From: Agarophyton chilense
Taxonomy: Eukaryota; Rhodophyta; Florideophyceae; Gracilariales; Gracilariaceae
Reading direction: 5' to 3'
NCBI GenBank assembly: GCA_030374765.1
Contig: JARGXX010000129.1
Location: 1,054,001 to 1,118,000, forward strand
DNA length: 64,000 bases
Both the position numbers and the translations under genes were made by a program. Of this stretch, positions 1 to 10,560 are shown in pieces (position 1 is the first letter of the stretch; each line of letters begins with the position of its first letter). The notes under the pieces were generated by a model. The model was given only the letters and a program-made list of their open reading frames with translations. It did not search any database and was not told the origin of the DNA.

Positions 1-37
1 ACATTTGTACTTTTCTCTTAAGCGAAAAAAAATTTCA

Positions 38-1519
38 AGCATATTGATGTATTATCCATTGTTTAGTTTCGTGATGACACTTGTTGTATTCGTGGATATT
101 TCTGTATACTTTGTTTATTGTTTGCTTTGTAAATATATTGGCAGGATTGTTTTCAGATTTCACGAGTCCAACGTCAGATATTTCAGTCCTTTCAAAAGCT
201 TCACGGGCTGCCGAAAAATCGATTAATAGTCGTTTTTCAGCTGTAGATGATCCATTCGTGATGACATCGAAAAATCTCTTGGAATCCGTGAACATTCTAA
301 CGGGAATCAATTTTTCAAGTAAAGTTTTCAAGTCAAATTTAAGCGTTTATGTAAAATCAAAAGCATCTGCAAAAGCATAAACAAATACAGACCTCATAAC
401 TCGACGGCTCTTGTAACTCTTGTAATGAATAATGTTACAATGATTGAAACGATCAGCAAATAGAATGAGAAACCCAAGTTGGGAAGTACTGTCTTCGTTA
501 TTCGCAAATGAAGAATCACTGTATGCTCGTAAACAGAGATAGTTTGGATATAGCTTCACAAACTTCAAAGTATTTGTTTGTTTTTGAATCTCATTAATTA
601 CCTTATTCATTCTTCGTCCAATGGATTTCGTAAACATTTTCTCTGTAACTTGAGCAGTTTTGTTCACGAAGAAAGACATGTGTGGAATTGTGTTCACAAG
701 GCAGGCATGTGGAGCTCTATTGGATCTAAACTCTGCGTAGTCATTGTTTTTTTCCATTGGCATCATTCTATTTTTGAAATCTTTTTGATGAGTTTCGTAT
801 TGTTCTTCGTTGGCCGTAACTTGAGTTCCATAGAATTTGAAAGAACCAACAACTCTGTCTCGTGATTCGAAACGTTCTAGAGTTTTGTTTCTGAACTTCA
901 TAAATTCCTCTTTACCAGTAATAACCGAGTCGTCAACATATGATCCAATGATTCCAAAGAGATTACCTTTATATCTCTTGAAAAGGCAAAAAAAGTCGTC
1001 TTTCATTGCGGTCATTTCAAGTTCTTCTCGTAGAAGTGACATAATGGTCAAATTCCGATAATCACAGGCATCTGCTAAACCATACAGTGGCTTCCTAAGG
1101 AAGAGGAGACAATCTTTGGGTACATACATGTCCTTGGGAGGACGTATGTATACCTTTCGAGTAAGATCTTGATTACTCTGAATGTAGGCTTGGGTAACAT
1201 CGTGACTCGATACCTTGTAGTCGAACATTGCAGCGATTGTCATAATAAGTCGAACTATACTGTTCCGAACGGTAGTGACATTATACACTAAGTAGTTCTG
1301 TTCCCTATCTGAATATCCTCGGACCACAAGTCTCGCCTCGTGGATTTTTTCGTCCGTTTCTGGATTCTTGATTGCTATCACAAATCGAGATCCTATAATA
1401 CTAGAATCTTTTGGAACTTCACTACGCATAAAAACTATCCAAGTATCTCGTCGCCTTAAACCATCAACTTCTTTCTTCTTGGCGACTGGGAACTTTTGTG
1501 GAATTAAAACGAGGATCAC
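38..1519 (-). pseudogene. copia reverse transcriptase and RNase H region, broken
   Basis: The 390-residue frame 347-1519 carries classic copia RT motifs: a SRFV...ARLVVRGYSD block, the DVTQAYIQS block with its catalytic Asp, LRKPLYGLADA, and YVDD(SVITG) as the polymerase active site. The RNase H start (YSDSSFANNEDSTSQLGF) follows. A TAA at 347-349 interrupts the frame at ...FADAFDFT. The same frame then continues as TLKFDLKTLLEKLIPVRMF to the rest of RNase H (DFSAAREAFE..., SENNPANIFTK), which ends near base 38. The same stop is present at the same place in copy 2. Family knowledge places an aromatic or other sense codon there. The polyprotein upstream of 1519 shifts frame. Confidence 0.85.
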
Positions 1520-1643
1520 TTGTTTTCAGGATTTCAGTAATATATATTGATTCTTCATTGTTGCCCGTAATTCCTTCACTACCGTCTGAGAACTCTTTTA
1601 ACATGTAGTTAAGGATATTCTCGAATCCATGAGGAATTGGTAT

Positions 1644-2450
1644 TTAAGAATTGTTTTCAGAATTTTCGGAAATATAAGGCTTGGATTGCGTAATACTATG
1701 TTGCACCTCCTCGCCATTTTTCCGTTTCATGAAAATTTGTTTGCCTGTAACTCTGATTACTTCAAACGGTCCTGTCCATCGAGGTAGCTTTTTATCTCGA
1801 TAAATCAAAACCATTTTTCCTGCTTCCAAATCGTGGTGGACGGCTTCTGGAAGACGTGATTCAAGGGCCCGTTTCAGTCTTATTTCATTGGCGGTGATTT
1901 CCATTTCAGAACGAGCAGTCAAGAAAGCTTTCATACGATCCTCTTGATCAGGTCCTTTGTATGAATGCCAGGAAATCTTTCTAAAGTGCCAAGGACTAGG
2001 AGTGATGGAAGCAGACCTTCAGGGTTCATGGTGTCATTAGTAGCTTTCACAGCTGTGGCGAGGATTGAGTTCTCGTTTGAAATGATGGCATCGAACTTGA
2101 TTTTGTGGTATATTTGTCTTATGTGATCATGATATCCTTCGCCAGCACCAGTGGAGTTATGAATTTCCACACCAGACAGAATAACACCAATGCCAAATTC
2201 ATTCATTATTTCTTTTCATCACAAAATGTAAACGCTGAGCCTTGGTCACAATGTATAGAGTCTGGATACCAAGTGTATACTGTTGCCCAATATTCTAAGA
2301 AAGTGTTCCAGATGTCCTCAATAGATTGTCCATCTGAAAAGCGAGCGGCTCCAAAATGGGTATGTATATCAACAACGTGCAACACCGGTTTTTCGTATAT
2401 GAGAAATAGAATAGCGAGATCTTTATTAAAAATAACTCCTTGAGGAAAAG
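1644..2450 (-). pseudogene. copia integrase region, broken
   Basis: Two consecutive frames, 1931-2206 and 1644-1934, read as the middle and C-terminal parts of a copia integrase. The first has HNSTGAGEGYHDHIRQIYHKI and AVKATNDTMNPEGLLPSLLV, the conserved stretch around the catalytic Glu and the region after it. The second carries a C-terminal beta-barrel signature with a W-T-G-P-F-E-V core and KPYI at the end. Upstream sequence to about 2450 encodes a core-like segment (VVDIHTHFGAARF, PDSIHCDQGSAF, with the catalytic Asp pair) on the same strand but a shifted frame. Overlaps and frame changes show it is not a working polyprotein. Confidence 0.75.
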
Positions 2451-2564
2451 AAACCCGTACTCATTGTGGTTGTGGGGTAAAACTTTGACACGTTTGGAAA
2501 GCCTTTGATATGTCTTTCAGCAATTTTCGTGTCTTGGCATCGGCTTCTTCGGGATTAGCAATTT

Positions 2565-2873
2565 TTAGGAGGTTAAACAGCTTCTGTACCGAGGGGTGAC
2601 ATTGTCAACATAGATTCTTTCTCTGTCAAGAAAATCTAGTCCAAGTAGTAGTAGAACATTGCAGTTGATTACGTCCACAGTGAGCTTGAGTACTTTACCG
2701 TCCGGGGCGCAGATTAGAATGGGTACCTGACCAATACTGCAGAAAATTGAACTACAAAGTCCAAAAGGAATCTTCGAAGGTTTTTTCTTAAACTTTAAGC
2801 CATATCGCTTACAAAATGTTTTGGCTTGCTCTTTGCCAATCACAAAATGTTGTGCTCCGAGATATCTTCGCAT
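2565..2873 (-). pseudogene. copia protease-like region, deleted relative to copy 2
   Basis: The 102-residue frame contains a stretch ending in LLLLGLDFLDRERIYVDNV, the shape of the C-terminal half of retropepsins that precede integrase in copia elements. Compared with copy 2 the sequence jumps directly from the segment matching 60995 to the segment matching about 61137, a loss of about 140 bp that includes the linker to integrase. The call rests on position in the element and partial motif similarity; the catalytic D-S/T-G triad itself is not clearly seen. Confidence 0.5.
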
Positions 2874-3121
2874 ACATTATTGAATTCGTTGGGCGTTTCC
2901 AAATCGATATCAACATTTGTAACCTTAAAACATTTAAACTTGCGTTTGAATGGTTTTTGGGTTTTATTCGTTGAGCCTTTGGGACCTTCTCGAATTTTGT
3001 TCAATAATCCGCGCATAAAAGAGTTCCTCATTAAAAATCTAGTTTCGGGGTTGAATTCTCGGCATCAATGCTGGTAAAAAGGTTTTCAACAGCATTATCT
3101 GTTGAGTCTTCTGAAATTGGC

Positions 3122-4550
3122 TTAATTACTGTCTTCTGTTCTTTCTTCGATGTTGAAGAATGTGTTAACGTCTTTGGTTTCTGAGTTATCTTCAACCTGT
3201 TCGCATAGTTTGTAAAATACCTGCTTCAGAGCACGGTTCTGATCGGGGTATTGCCTGTATTTCTGATAAAGCTGGACTTTTCTTGCAGCGATTGCGGCTA
3301 AGTTTTTTGGATGCCGACAATATCGCAAGATATGTCCTTTTTCACCACAGTTGAAGCAATTTCTCTCATTCATTTTGGACTTTGTACTGTTCGTTTGGCG
3401 GCCATATCAAGCAGGAGAGAGATAGAATTTCGATGAAGACTAATACAGAATATCTGCTGATTTTACATTTTTAGAGAACTTAAATACATTAATTGCCTTT
3501 CGTGCGTTAGCATCCTCCATTTCGCGCTGAATAGCACATTCTAGCTGTTTGTAGAATTCTTGATAGGAAAAGGGTTCTCATTCTAATCGGCTAATTGGAT
3601 TTTTAGCCCATGAATGTTCGATGACTGCTTTCCTAAGATAAGATATTTTTTTGCCTCAGTACGGCAATGCGGTGGACCTTGAAGAGCTAATCTAGATATT
3701 TTCTAATCCAATTTCTTAATGGTCTGAGTTGCCGTACATTTCTCTGATTGGAAAGTATCAATTCGTATGTTCATTAAATGAATTTCAATGCGCTACTGTT
3801 TAGAGGTGGAATAAAAGTGTGATTTAATAAGGTTCGTAGCATCAGTGAGAGATTGAGCTTTTTGAACGACATGTTCATTGAAGAAACGCTTGGCATTATT
3901 CCTTAGAATAATATGCATACGCTGAACATGATTTTAATCAGGTATCCTCTAATCTTCTAATGCGATATGATATTCGATCCATCCAAGATTCTCCAATGGC
4001 TCCGAAAAACTTTGATTTTTTGTTCTTGAAACGCATAGCCATATTGTGTGAGATCTTGGGAAGATCTACGTTTTTAGTGCTCACTCTGATCGTTTGCAAA
4101 GGCATATAAGAGTGATTATATACTGTTCAAATAGGGGTTTCGACTTCCTGGTTGACTTGAGAGACAGATATTTGCTCGCAATATGGAGCAAAAGGTTGAA
4201 AAGGCTTTTAAAACCTGAATATCTTCTTCAGCAGTAGCACGGTCTTCGTTCTTGATCTAGATCGTAGATGCGGGACGATTCATAGTTCTTCCTGAACGAT
4301 GGTTGGCAAATTCGACACTCAGTTTCTGTAGAAGACGAGCAATTGAGCTGAACAAAGCCAAATTGGATGATACTTGGTGATTGAATAATACATAAGGGAA
4401 ATAGTCTCTTCTAATGAGATTCACAAGCTGAATTCCAGTGATAAAAGGTAGATCGACCAAGTAACTGCGAATAATGTCCAATAGAGTCTTCTGAGATGAG
4501 TAACGGATCACCAAAGAACTACGTAACACATTACCTACACCACCGGACAT
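3122..4550 (-). pseudogene. copia gag remnants with CCHC zinc knuckle
   Basis: Frame 3122-3373 begins with NERNCFNCGEKGHILRYCRH, a canonical CX2CX4HX4C retroviral-type zinc knuckle that binds RNA in Gag. A second frame, 4257-4550 (97 residues), lies where the N-terminal part of Gag should be and has no motif I can name. Bases 3374-4256 between them are on the element but full of stops in all minus frames, so Gag is split and degraded. Orientation and spacing match the rest of the element. Confidence 0.7.
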
Positions 4551-4846
4551 GTGGCGACTAGTCGGAGACGCTTCGAAATTAACACCCGGTATTGGAGGAA
4601 GAACCGAGGATCCTGCATGTGAAACGGAAGCTTGCTGTTGGCTTGCGTCTGGAATGGCGTATTAAAAGCGAATGGTTGATTACCAGAGGAATGCAGTTGA
4701 TCTCTTGTACATTCTTGAGATCCAGTAAAAAGCCATATGTTTTTTTATGAAAAATTTCAAGATTGATTATATCTTTAGCTATTATGCAAATAAAAAAGTA
4801 CTTTTGCTAGCAAACGAATATTTTCTTTAAAAAAAGCACTTATTAC

Positions 4847-5238
4847 TCAAATAAAAGTTTTCTTACTTCTAAGAGTAGAACGATGACTTCGACTATGAAG
4901 ATAAACCCTGAGGTTGTGAGCTTCGGTAAACGTAATGTTGCAAACGCAGCAGTGACTATTTTGATGAGTATAGTTGGTCCGGCGAAGCTTGCGCTGATGA
5001 CCCTTGCCTTTTTGATGCACTTCGAGATGTTGAATACAGCGAATAAAAATTTGACAAAGAGCACAACGCTTAAACGTACGTTTCCTTGAAAGGGGCTTCT
5101 TCAAACGACGCTTAAACGACGCTCTGCTTAAGTGGCAACGCGGAGAATATGTCGCAAACGTATCTCGGAGAGAACGTCTTTGGAAGGGAAAAGAGAGACG
5201 GAAGGCATATGTATAGTAATCGAAAGACCTTGGGTGTT
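4847..5238 (-). CDS. two-finger C2H2 (U1-like) reading frame in the copia leader
   Basis: Between the 5' LTR and gag lies an open minus frame of about 130 codons with two C2H2 fingers. The first is C-A-L-C...H...H with a K-G-K-G-H tail, the CX2CX12HX5H spacing of U1/matrin-type fingers that bind double-stranded RNA or RNA-protein complexes. The second begins C-C-V-C. The frame is basic (many R and K) upstream of the fingers. No in-frame ATG is visible; the part starting KKPLSRKRTF begins at a TTG (5104), and the frame is closed by a stop near 5239. It may be an exon, a captured host fragment, or part of an unusual Gag. Copia elements normally have no C2H2 protein here. The corresponding part of copy 2 is off-window. 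Confidence 0.35.
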
Positions 5239-5760
5239 ACTGGTTTGTTGCGTGCTTCCGTTGCTTAAGCTTTAGTCAGGCTAAACCACTTCGTGTTCGA
5301 TAACACTTCATACGCGAACGTAAAAGATATCGCAGTTGCTTTTTTTATTGCGGTTTTATCGCGCACGTGCTCAGCTCCAAAAATAGACAAATAATTGGAA
5401 GATGATTGAGATCTTGGCACTGTATTTGAGAATAAATCGGTTAGAAAGTATTACACACAATACCAAAAAGTAGTTATAAAAACGTACTTATTACTGCGCC
5501 ACGTTTGGCATGATACAATTTTTAATGTTATCAACTGTATCAACTCCGACTTCTAGCAGCGACGCATGTAAAGTAGCCAAAAATGAATGACAGAACAGTA
5601 CCAAAAACAAGAAATCCAGAAAACATTTCACGAATTAAACTTCAAAACCACTTCCCGGGTGTCTAAAATCGAAATATCGGGGTTGAAAAATAACGTTTGA
5701 AAAATTTTCGAAACAAATCGTTTCAAAAGTTTTTTGAAAACGCGCACATAAATTCCGGAA

Positions 5761-6220
5761 TGTTGTGCAAAAAAGATTCGGCGTAGGCGGTGTAGAAGCG
5801 GCAGTGCGGCTTAATCGGCGTATGTGGCGTAGAATGCGAAGGTACGGCGGAATGGGCGTAAGCGGCGTAGAAAGCGGAAGAAAGATAAGACGGACGAGAA
5901 GAACGGTGATGCCGATGAAAAAGTTGAAGTTTAAGAGTTTTAAGATTGTTCAATTGATTGTTTTCGAACAAGAGAAGTAATTTTTTTGTTCTGAGATTTT
6001 TTACAGTGGCTGGGAGCTTGGTGTGGGTCTCCACCGCGCCAAGTAAACAGCTTAATTCTTATTCACCGTCTAATAGATTAGGCTACTAATTCAAATTAAA
6101 GATTCTATTTCGTATCTATCTAACGTTCGCTAGTCGAAATTGTATTGAAACGTACGCAACTACCTGAAACAGATTGCGTGTTATAATTATACATTTTTCT
6201 CTCGCTAGAGATTCTCAACA
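5761..6220 (-). repeat. 5' LTR of copia copy 1 (460 bp)
   Basis: Boundaries come from alignment with 57331-58394: both start TGTT and end CTCAACA on the plus strand, and sequence outside differs. The terminal inverted repeat is TGTTG/CAACA. The interior has a degenerate array of GGCGTA-type units (5780-5875) also seen in the copy 2 LTR at 57352-57445. It has drifted by roughly a fifth from the copy 2 LTR by eye. Confidence 0.85.
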
Positions 6221-6480
6221 CTATGAGTGGCATTTTTGAAGAAAAAATGGCCAAACACTTTTCCAACTTGTGAAGATGTACACACACTGCCATACATGTA
6301 TTGTCTGCTGCAAAGCCACGACATTGCGCAACAAAACTAGGAAGAGACTTCTTTGCGACTACGACGACCGATGAATCAACTAAAAAAGCAGTAAGTCTTG
6401 ACGCAACTTTAATGTGAGCGTCAATTGCAATTAAATCCACAATAGCCAATAATCCTCAACAATAGTCTTCTTTTTTTCTT
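6221..6480 (-). other. short open frame cut by the copia LTR, origin unknown
   Basis: Immediately outside the LTR a minus-strand frame of about 75 codons (from 6449) runs into the LTR end. It opens with a TTG, not an ATG, and is preceded by an in-frame stop. It could be a truncated exon of a gene or older element, or chance. No domain is recognised. Confidence 0.2.
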
Positions 6481-6671
6481 CTGCTATTTTTTGAGCTTCA
6501 GTTTTGCCAATGATATAATTTTACACTCCCCTTCGTATCATTACACGAATGCGCACCACCACAACCTTTGCTTACAGCTCGCACGTGCCCCCGACTTCGT
6601 CTTCCGCCATGCTTGGTCCGTCTCCGCTTCATGCGCTGTCGTGCCTCCGCTGCGTCTCAGTCGGAAGCCAC

Positions 6672-7823
6672 ATGAACTTTCACACCGTTCTCACCGCGCT
6701 CCTTTCCGTCGTGTGCGCCGTCTTGTGGCTGGTCTCAAAGCCACTACATCCGCGCCCTCTCTTCGCCCACACTCCGCCCACGCTGCCCAACGTCCAATAC
6801 AACCAACGAATATGGACCGAAAACTCTCTTCTGTCTTCCGCCGTCAAACTGCCCCTCAACCCACCTCTCGTCTCACCAGAAACCGCATTTGTCCGACAAT
6901 CTGACTGCAAGGTATTCGTCACCGACGCGCGCGGCCTCATCTGGACTGTCGCCCAAAACCATTCCGCATACCATCTTTACGCCGTCACCGGAGGCGCCTT
7001 GTTGGGCGCCGCCGTTCATCCCACCTCTGGCGCCCTCTACGTCTGTGATTCTTCGCGCGGTCTTCTTCGTGTGCCGCCTGATCCCACCAAATCCCATCCC
7101 CAGATTGTGGCTCCCGTCTTATCCTCAGACCCATTTGATGAAATCACTTTTTGCGACGACGTTCATGTGGCATCCGATGGAAAAGTTTACTTCACGTCTG
7201 CAACAAAATTAGTTCCACAACGTCAAATCCACAGTCGTCACTACGACACGTATTCAACCTATGTCGCCGACGTCTTGTACGGATCTCCCTCGGGTCGCGT
7301 GTTCATGTACGATCCCGAAACAATGCAAACCACTGTAATTGCCGATGGCATGGCCTTTGCCAACGGAATTGCCGTGCATCCCAGCGGAGACTACGCTCTC
7401 GTCGCCGAGTCCACCACCATGAAAATAACCAAACTTCACCTTCGAGGCGATAAATGCGGCGTGAAGGAAACGCTCGTGGAGCTCCCAGGCTTTCCAGACG
7501 GTGTATCTTACGACGCCGTTGGAAAGCGATTTTGGATCACGCTGTATGGACCACCAGTGTTCACCTCTCGTCTTGTGCCACGCGCACCGGTTTTCCTCCG
7601 TCGATTTGCTGTAAATCTCCCTCCCAACCTCTTGGTGCCGAGAAAACCTGCCAGTATGGTGGCCGCCATTGATGAGCAAACTGGCGCTGTCTCTGTACAA
7701 TTCGGAGATCCATCCAGACAGCATGGATTCGTTGCAGCAGCTCACCGCTGTGGTGACTATCTGTGGTTGGGAATTCTTCATGGCAACACAATTTCTCGCT
7801 TCCAGTTGCCGCACGGTGTTTAG
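6672..7823 (+). CDS. strictosidine synthase-like / APMAP family membrane protein
   Basis: A single-exon protein of 383 residues. Residues 1-22 (MNFHTVLTALLSVVCAVLWL) form a signal anchor, followed by a six-bladed beta-propeller of the strictosidine synthase-like family. Matching stretches are HVASDGKVYFTSAT, GRVFMYDPET, GMAFANGIAVHP, VAESTTMKI and ELPGFPDGVSYD. In animals the related APMAP is a type II membrane arylesterase-like protein; most non-plant-alkaloid members do not make strictosidine. The ORF is open back to an ATG at 6549, but the ATG at 6672 puts the hydrophobic anchor at the N terminus as in the family, so it is preferred. A TATA-like GATATAATTT lies near 6510. The copia LTR ends about 450 bp upstream. 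Confidence 0.85.
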   Translation: MNFHTVLTALLSVVCAVLWLVSKPLHPRPLFAHTPPTLPNVQYNQRIWTENSLLSSAVKLPLNPPLVSPETAFVRQSDCKVFVTDARGLIWTVAQNHSAYHLYAVTGGALLGAAVHPTSGALYVCDSSRGLLRVPPDPTKSHPQIVAPVLSSDPFDEITFCDDVHVASDGKVYFTSATKLVPQRQIHSRHYDTYSTYVADVLYGSPSGRVFMYDPETMQTTVIADGMAFANGIAVHPSGDYALVAESTTMKITKLHLRGDKCGVKETLVELPGFPDGVSYDAVGKRFWITLYGPPVFTSRLVPRAPVFLRRFAVNLPPNLLVPRKPASMVAAIDEQTGAVSVQFGDPSRQHGFVAAAHRCGDYLWLGILHGNTISRFQLPHGV

Positions 7824-8421
7824 GAATCCTGACAAGTCTGCAGCAGTTTTGATGCCACTAGTACCTCACCCATTCTTTTCTCCTACACCCGAAACAGCGA
7901 TTGCTTCACGTAGTACCGAGCCATGCCAATGCCATTGCGAGCAAAGCGAATGCAGAGAGGAAGCGTGCCACCACATGCGGGGGTGAGATGGCTGAACGCG
8001 AACCCGATTGCACGCGTTATGTTTTGCTCTGCATTGCGTTCTCATGATTTGCTGCACAGCAAGGCAGAAGGGTGGGCGTGTACCATACTATCCCTTTACA
8101 GAGAGATACTATTCTCACGAGACATTCCTTTGTGACTGTCGAGAAACAAAGCACGTTATTGCAGAAAGCAGCAAGAGATATCTTACGAAGCTGAGTGCAA
8201 ACGTTAGATATGTCTCGAATCACAACAGGGACACTGGTAGCAATGACGTACTGCACATACGCTACCCCGCGTCGGAACCGCTATTTCCCTACAACATTTC
8301 CATCAAGGCAAGCTTCCATTTTACGCCACTATAGAGTGTAGAAAGTTTCAATTACCAAATCCTTTCAAAACACGGGCATCTGCTTTGAGGTCTTGTCTTT
8401 ACATGGGAAACCCGTCAAGTG
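7824..8421. other. convergent 3' spacer
   Basis: Spacer between the stop of the APMAP-like gene and the stop of the minus-strand Pro-rich gene. Short frames on both strands show no domains. I see nothing else in it. Confidence 0.5.
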
Positions 8422-10560
8422 TCAGCAATCCAAGTAAACCATTCCAGACGAAAACGCTGTAATAAACTGGCCCTTGACTGAACAGTGAACATCTCTAAAT
8501 CTCTGTCCCCGACGCCGCCTGTCCAAGGGCGTCGTACGTGCTCGCCAATTGCTTCCCACAATCACATGATCTGACTCATAGTCCATATTATACTTGGCCA
8601 TGTCCATGAGCTCATGAATGTCCTCCTTATATCGGCATGTAAGCTCATTGAGATTTCCATCACAAATAGCATGAAACAACAAGTAAAGGCTGACTTGGGG
8701 ATCAAGACATACCCGAAGATTATAGCGAACGTGTTGGACAGGGACAGGAACATCATCCTCGTCCTCCTGGTGCATCTCACTCGTAGTTATTACTCCCATA
8801 GACCAAAGTCCAGCAATTTCCTCCAGGTACGGCCAAACGCGTTCATAGGTATCATGCGTTCTATCCTTTTCAGGTACCTTCAAACCAAGACTGATGACCG
8901 GCCAAGTGACGTACGGAATCATTCCCGTATGCGCCCAACATCCCAGATTTGAATCACGTAGCCAAAGACACTGATCAAACCAAACGCGAACCTTTAATAT
9001 GTTCGACTTGGCCAGCAGACGCATGGCAGCTTCAAAATTCTCCCACTGCTCGTCAGAAAAGGCGTATCGACCCACTTGATGTTCCGAATGAGTGTATGAA
9101 ATGGCGAAAATAGGAATGTTATCTCTGCCACAGTGATGGTAATCTTGCTCACAAGCAGCATAATCCATTCGCCTCAATTGGATTCCAAACAGCTGCATGT
9201 CCGTGTCATCCTTGGGGTGCAGCACACGAGAAAGACCTTTACAGGCCTCATCAAACACAAGCCTGCCAAGGTTTTCAACGACTGAGCGCTGTCGTTTGCG
9301 GGCCTCTTCCAACAATTCTTCCATGAAGAGTTCGCGCGTTTCAAAAGAACATTGAATGCGCAATGGGACAATATTGAAGGCGGCACTGGGCATTTGAGTA
9401 CTGGATGCACATGAGGGTGATTGAGGTGAAGCATCGTCCGAAGCGGGAGGTGTGGCTGAAAATGGAGCAGCAGCAAATTGATTGGATGATGAAGGTAAAA
9501 GAAAGGGGGGCGCAGATGCTGTGTGATACGAATCACTGTCTGCCTCGGGAGAGACGTGTGGGTATCCTGGAGGTGGCTGTGGCGAATTGGAATTCGATGA
9601 TGTGGGTGGCATTTGCTCTGGGTTCTGATGCGAGGCCGGGGGAGACGGCGAGTTATGTTCGAGCGTTTGTGGATTGTGCAGCGCCATGGCTGGGTTTGAG
9701 CTACTGGGGCGAGATGCATGGTTGGGCTGGGGCCGCTTCTGAAAGTGAGCTGGGGCAGATTGTTTGTGCGGATCATAATCAGAAGAAGGCAACTCCGGAG
9801 CTGGAGCGGACGGGCCGCTCGGATGAACAGACGAATGGGGGAAAGGTTGCTGTTGATAGGAGGGCGCTGAGGAAGAATGAGGAATGTGAGCTTGAGAATC
9901 ACAATAATAGGTGTGAGGGGGCTGTGGATAGTATTGTGTGGCGAATTGCTGGTGGTAGAGCGCGGGCGTTAGTTGCGAGGGAGACGGGGAGAAAGGCTGG
10001 CTTGAAGGCGGATACAAGTCTGCTAGCTGATTTGATGCAGGCGGGTAAAGCGAGGGTGTTGAGACATTGGGTTGGGGCACGTAGGGCCGGTACGGGGCTC
10101 CATATGTATGGTACATTTGAAGCGAAAATGATGATTGATCTAGCGGTGGTGGCCGGGGAACGTACAATGAATGAGGGTCGTGGTTGGGCGGCGCAACATA
10201 CGACGGCGTGGCGTGTGGCGGCGCGGCACAAGGGTGGGCTACTGGCAGCTGGGGCGTGAGGGAGGCGGAAGATGGGTCGAAGGCAGGAGAGGCTGGAGAA
10301 GGGTTGCACGAGCTTGGACGCGACGCGAAGGGATGATCTGGATGGTACGGCGGGGGCGGAGGCGGGGGCGGGGGCGGAGGCGGGTGCGAAGGCGACGGGG
10401 CGTGAGAGTATTCTGCAATGGCACTTGAAGAAGAGTCGTGCGAGGGCGAAGCATCGATGGAAAGCCCATTTAGAAAATGGGCGGCCTTGTTGACGGAGTG
10501 TTGCGCGGCGGAGAGGCCGAGCGCAAAGATTTTGGCGGTTTTTTTCTTTGTGGAGGGCAT
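8422..10560 (-). CDS. Pro/Ser/Tyr-rich protein with a conserved-looking C-terminal domain, unknown function
   Basis: A 712-residue single-exon protein with ATG at 10560. Residues about 38-385 are low complexity: a run of proline near 59-71, then P/S/Y/Q/H-rich sequence with YPP and PPPY-type motifs, expected to be disordered. Residues about 395-712 look folded: a helical start (FMEELLEEARKRQRSVVENLGR), then IPIFAISYTHSEH, a helix, KVRVWFDQCLWLRDSN and a segment ending PYVTWPVISLG. The order of beta strand with SY-x-H, helix, and VW-F-D strand loosely recalls HET/TIR-like folds, but I cannot assign it. No signal peptide or membrane segment is seen. On the coding strand an 18-base C run sits 61-78 bases upstream of the ATG. 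Long antisense frames here arise from its biased composition. Confidence 0.8.
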   Translation of the reverse strand: MPSTKKKTAKIFALGLSAAQHSVNKAAHFLNGLSIDASPSHDSSSSAIAEYSHAPSPSHPPPPPPPPPPPPYHPDHPFASRPSSCNPSPASPAFDPSSASLTPQLPVAHPCAAPPHATPSYVAPPNHDPHSLYVPRPPPLDQSSFSLQMYHTYGAPYRPYVPQPNVSTPSLYPPASNQLADLYPPSSQPFSPSPSQLTPALYHQQFATQYYPQPPHTYYCDSQAHIPHSSSAPSYQQQPFPHSSVHPSGPSAPAPELPSSDYDPHKQSAPAHFQKRPQPNHASRPSSSNPAMALHNPQTLEHNSPSPPASHQNPEQMPPTSSNSNSPQPPPGYPHVSPEADSDSYHTASAPPFLLPSSSNQFAAAPFSATPPASDDASPQSPSCASSTQMPSAAFNIVPLRIQCSFETRELFMEELLEEARKRQRSVVENLGRLVFDEACKGLSRVLHPKDDTDMQLFGIQLRRMDYAACEQDYHHCGRDNIPIFAISYTHSEHQVGRYAFSDEQWENFEAAMRLLAKSNILKVRVWFDQCLWLRDSNLGCWAHTGMIPYVTWPVISLGLKVPEKDRTHDTYERVWPYLEEIAGLWSMGVITTSEMHQEDEDDVPVPVQHVRYNLRVCLDPQVSLYLLFHAICDGNLNELTCRYKEDIHELMDMAKYNMDYESDHVIVGSNWRARTTPLDRRRRGQRFRDVHCSVKGQFITAFSSGMVYLDC

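Larger units (their letters stand above)
1..6220 (-). mobile_element. Ty1/copia LTR retrotransposon, copy 1 (decayed)
   Basis: Reading the minus strand from high to low coordinates the order is 5' LTR, zinc-finger frame, gag zinc knuckle, protease-like region, integrase, reverse transcriptase, RNase H. Integrase before RT is the Ty1/copia order. The 5' LTR is 5761-6220. The first three bases of the window (ACA) match the LTR end seen at 58392-58394, so the internal region is 4-5760 and the 3' LTR lies outside. Relative to copy 2 (57331-61580) this copy lacks about 140 bp near 2599 in the protease region. Coding frames are broken in many places, so it looks non-autonomous. It is more AT-rich than the genes that follow. 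The bases after the LTR (6221-6225, ctatg) should be the target duplication, which cannot be checked without the other end. Confidence 0.9.

Noticed and set aside
6549-6671. Upstream 41 codons of the APMAP-like ORF
   Set aside because: They would put a polar extension before the signal anchor; family members start at the anchor.
9405-10259. 284-codon frame antisense to the Pro-rich gene
   Set aside because: Shadow of biased codon use on the opposite strand; no ATG-led coherent protein features.
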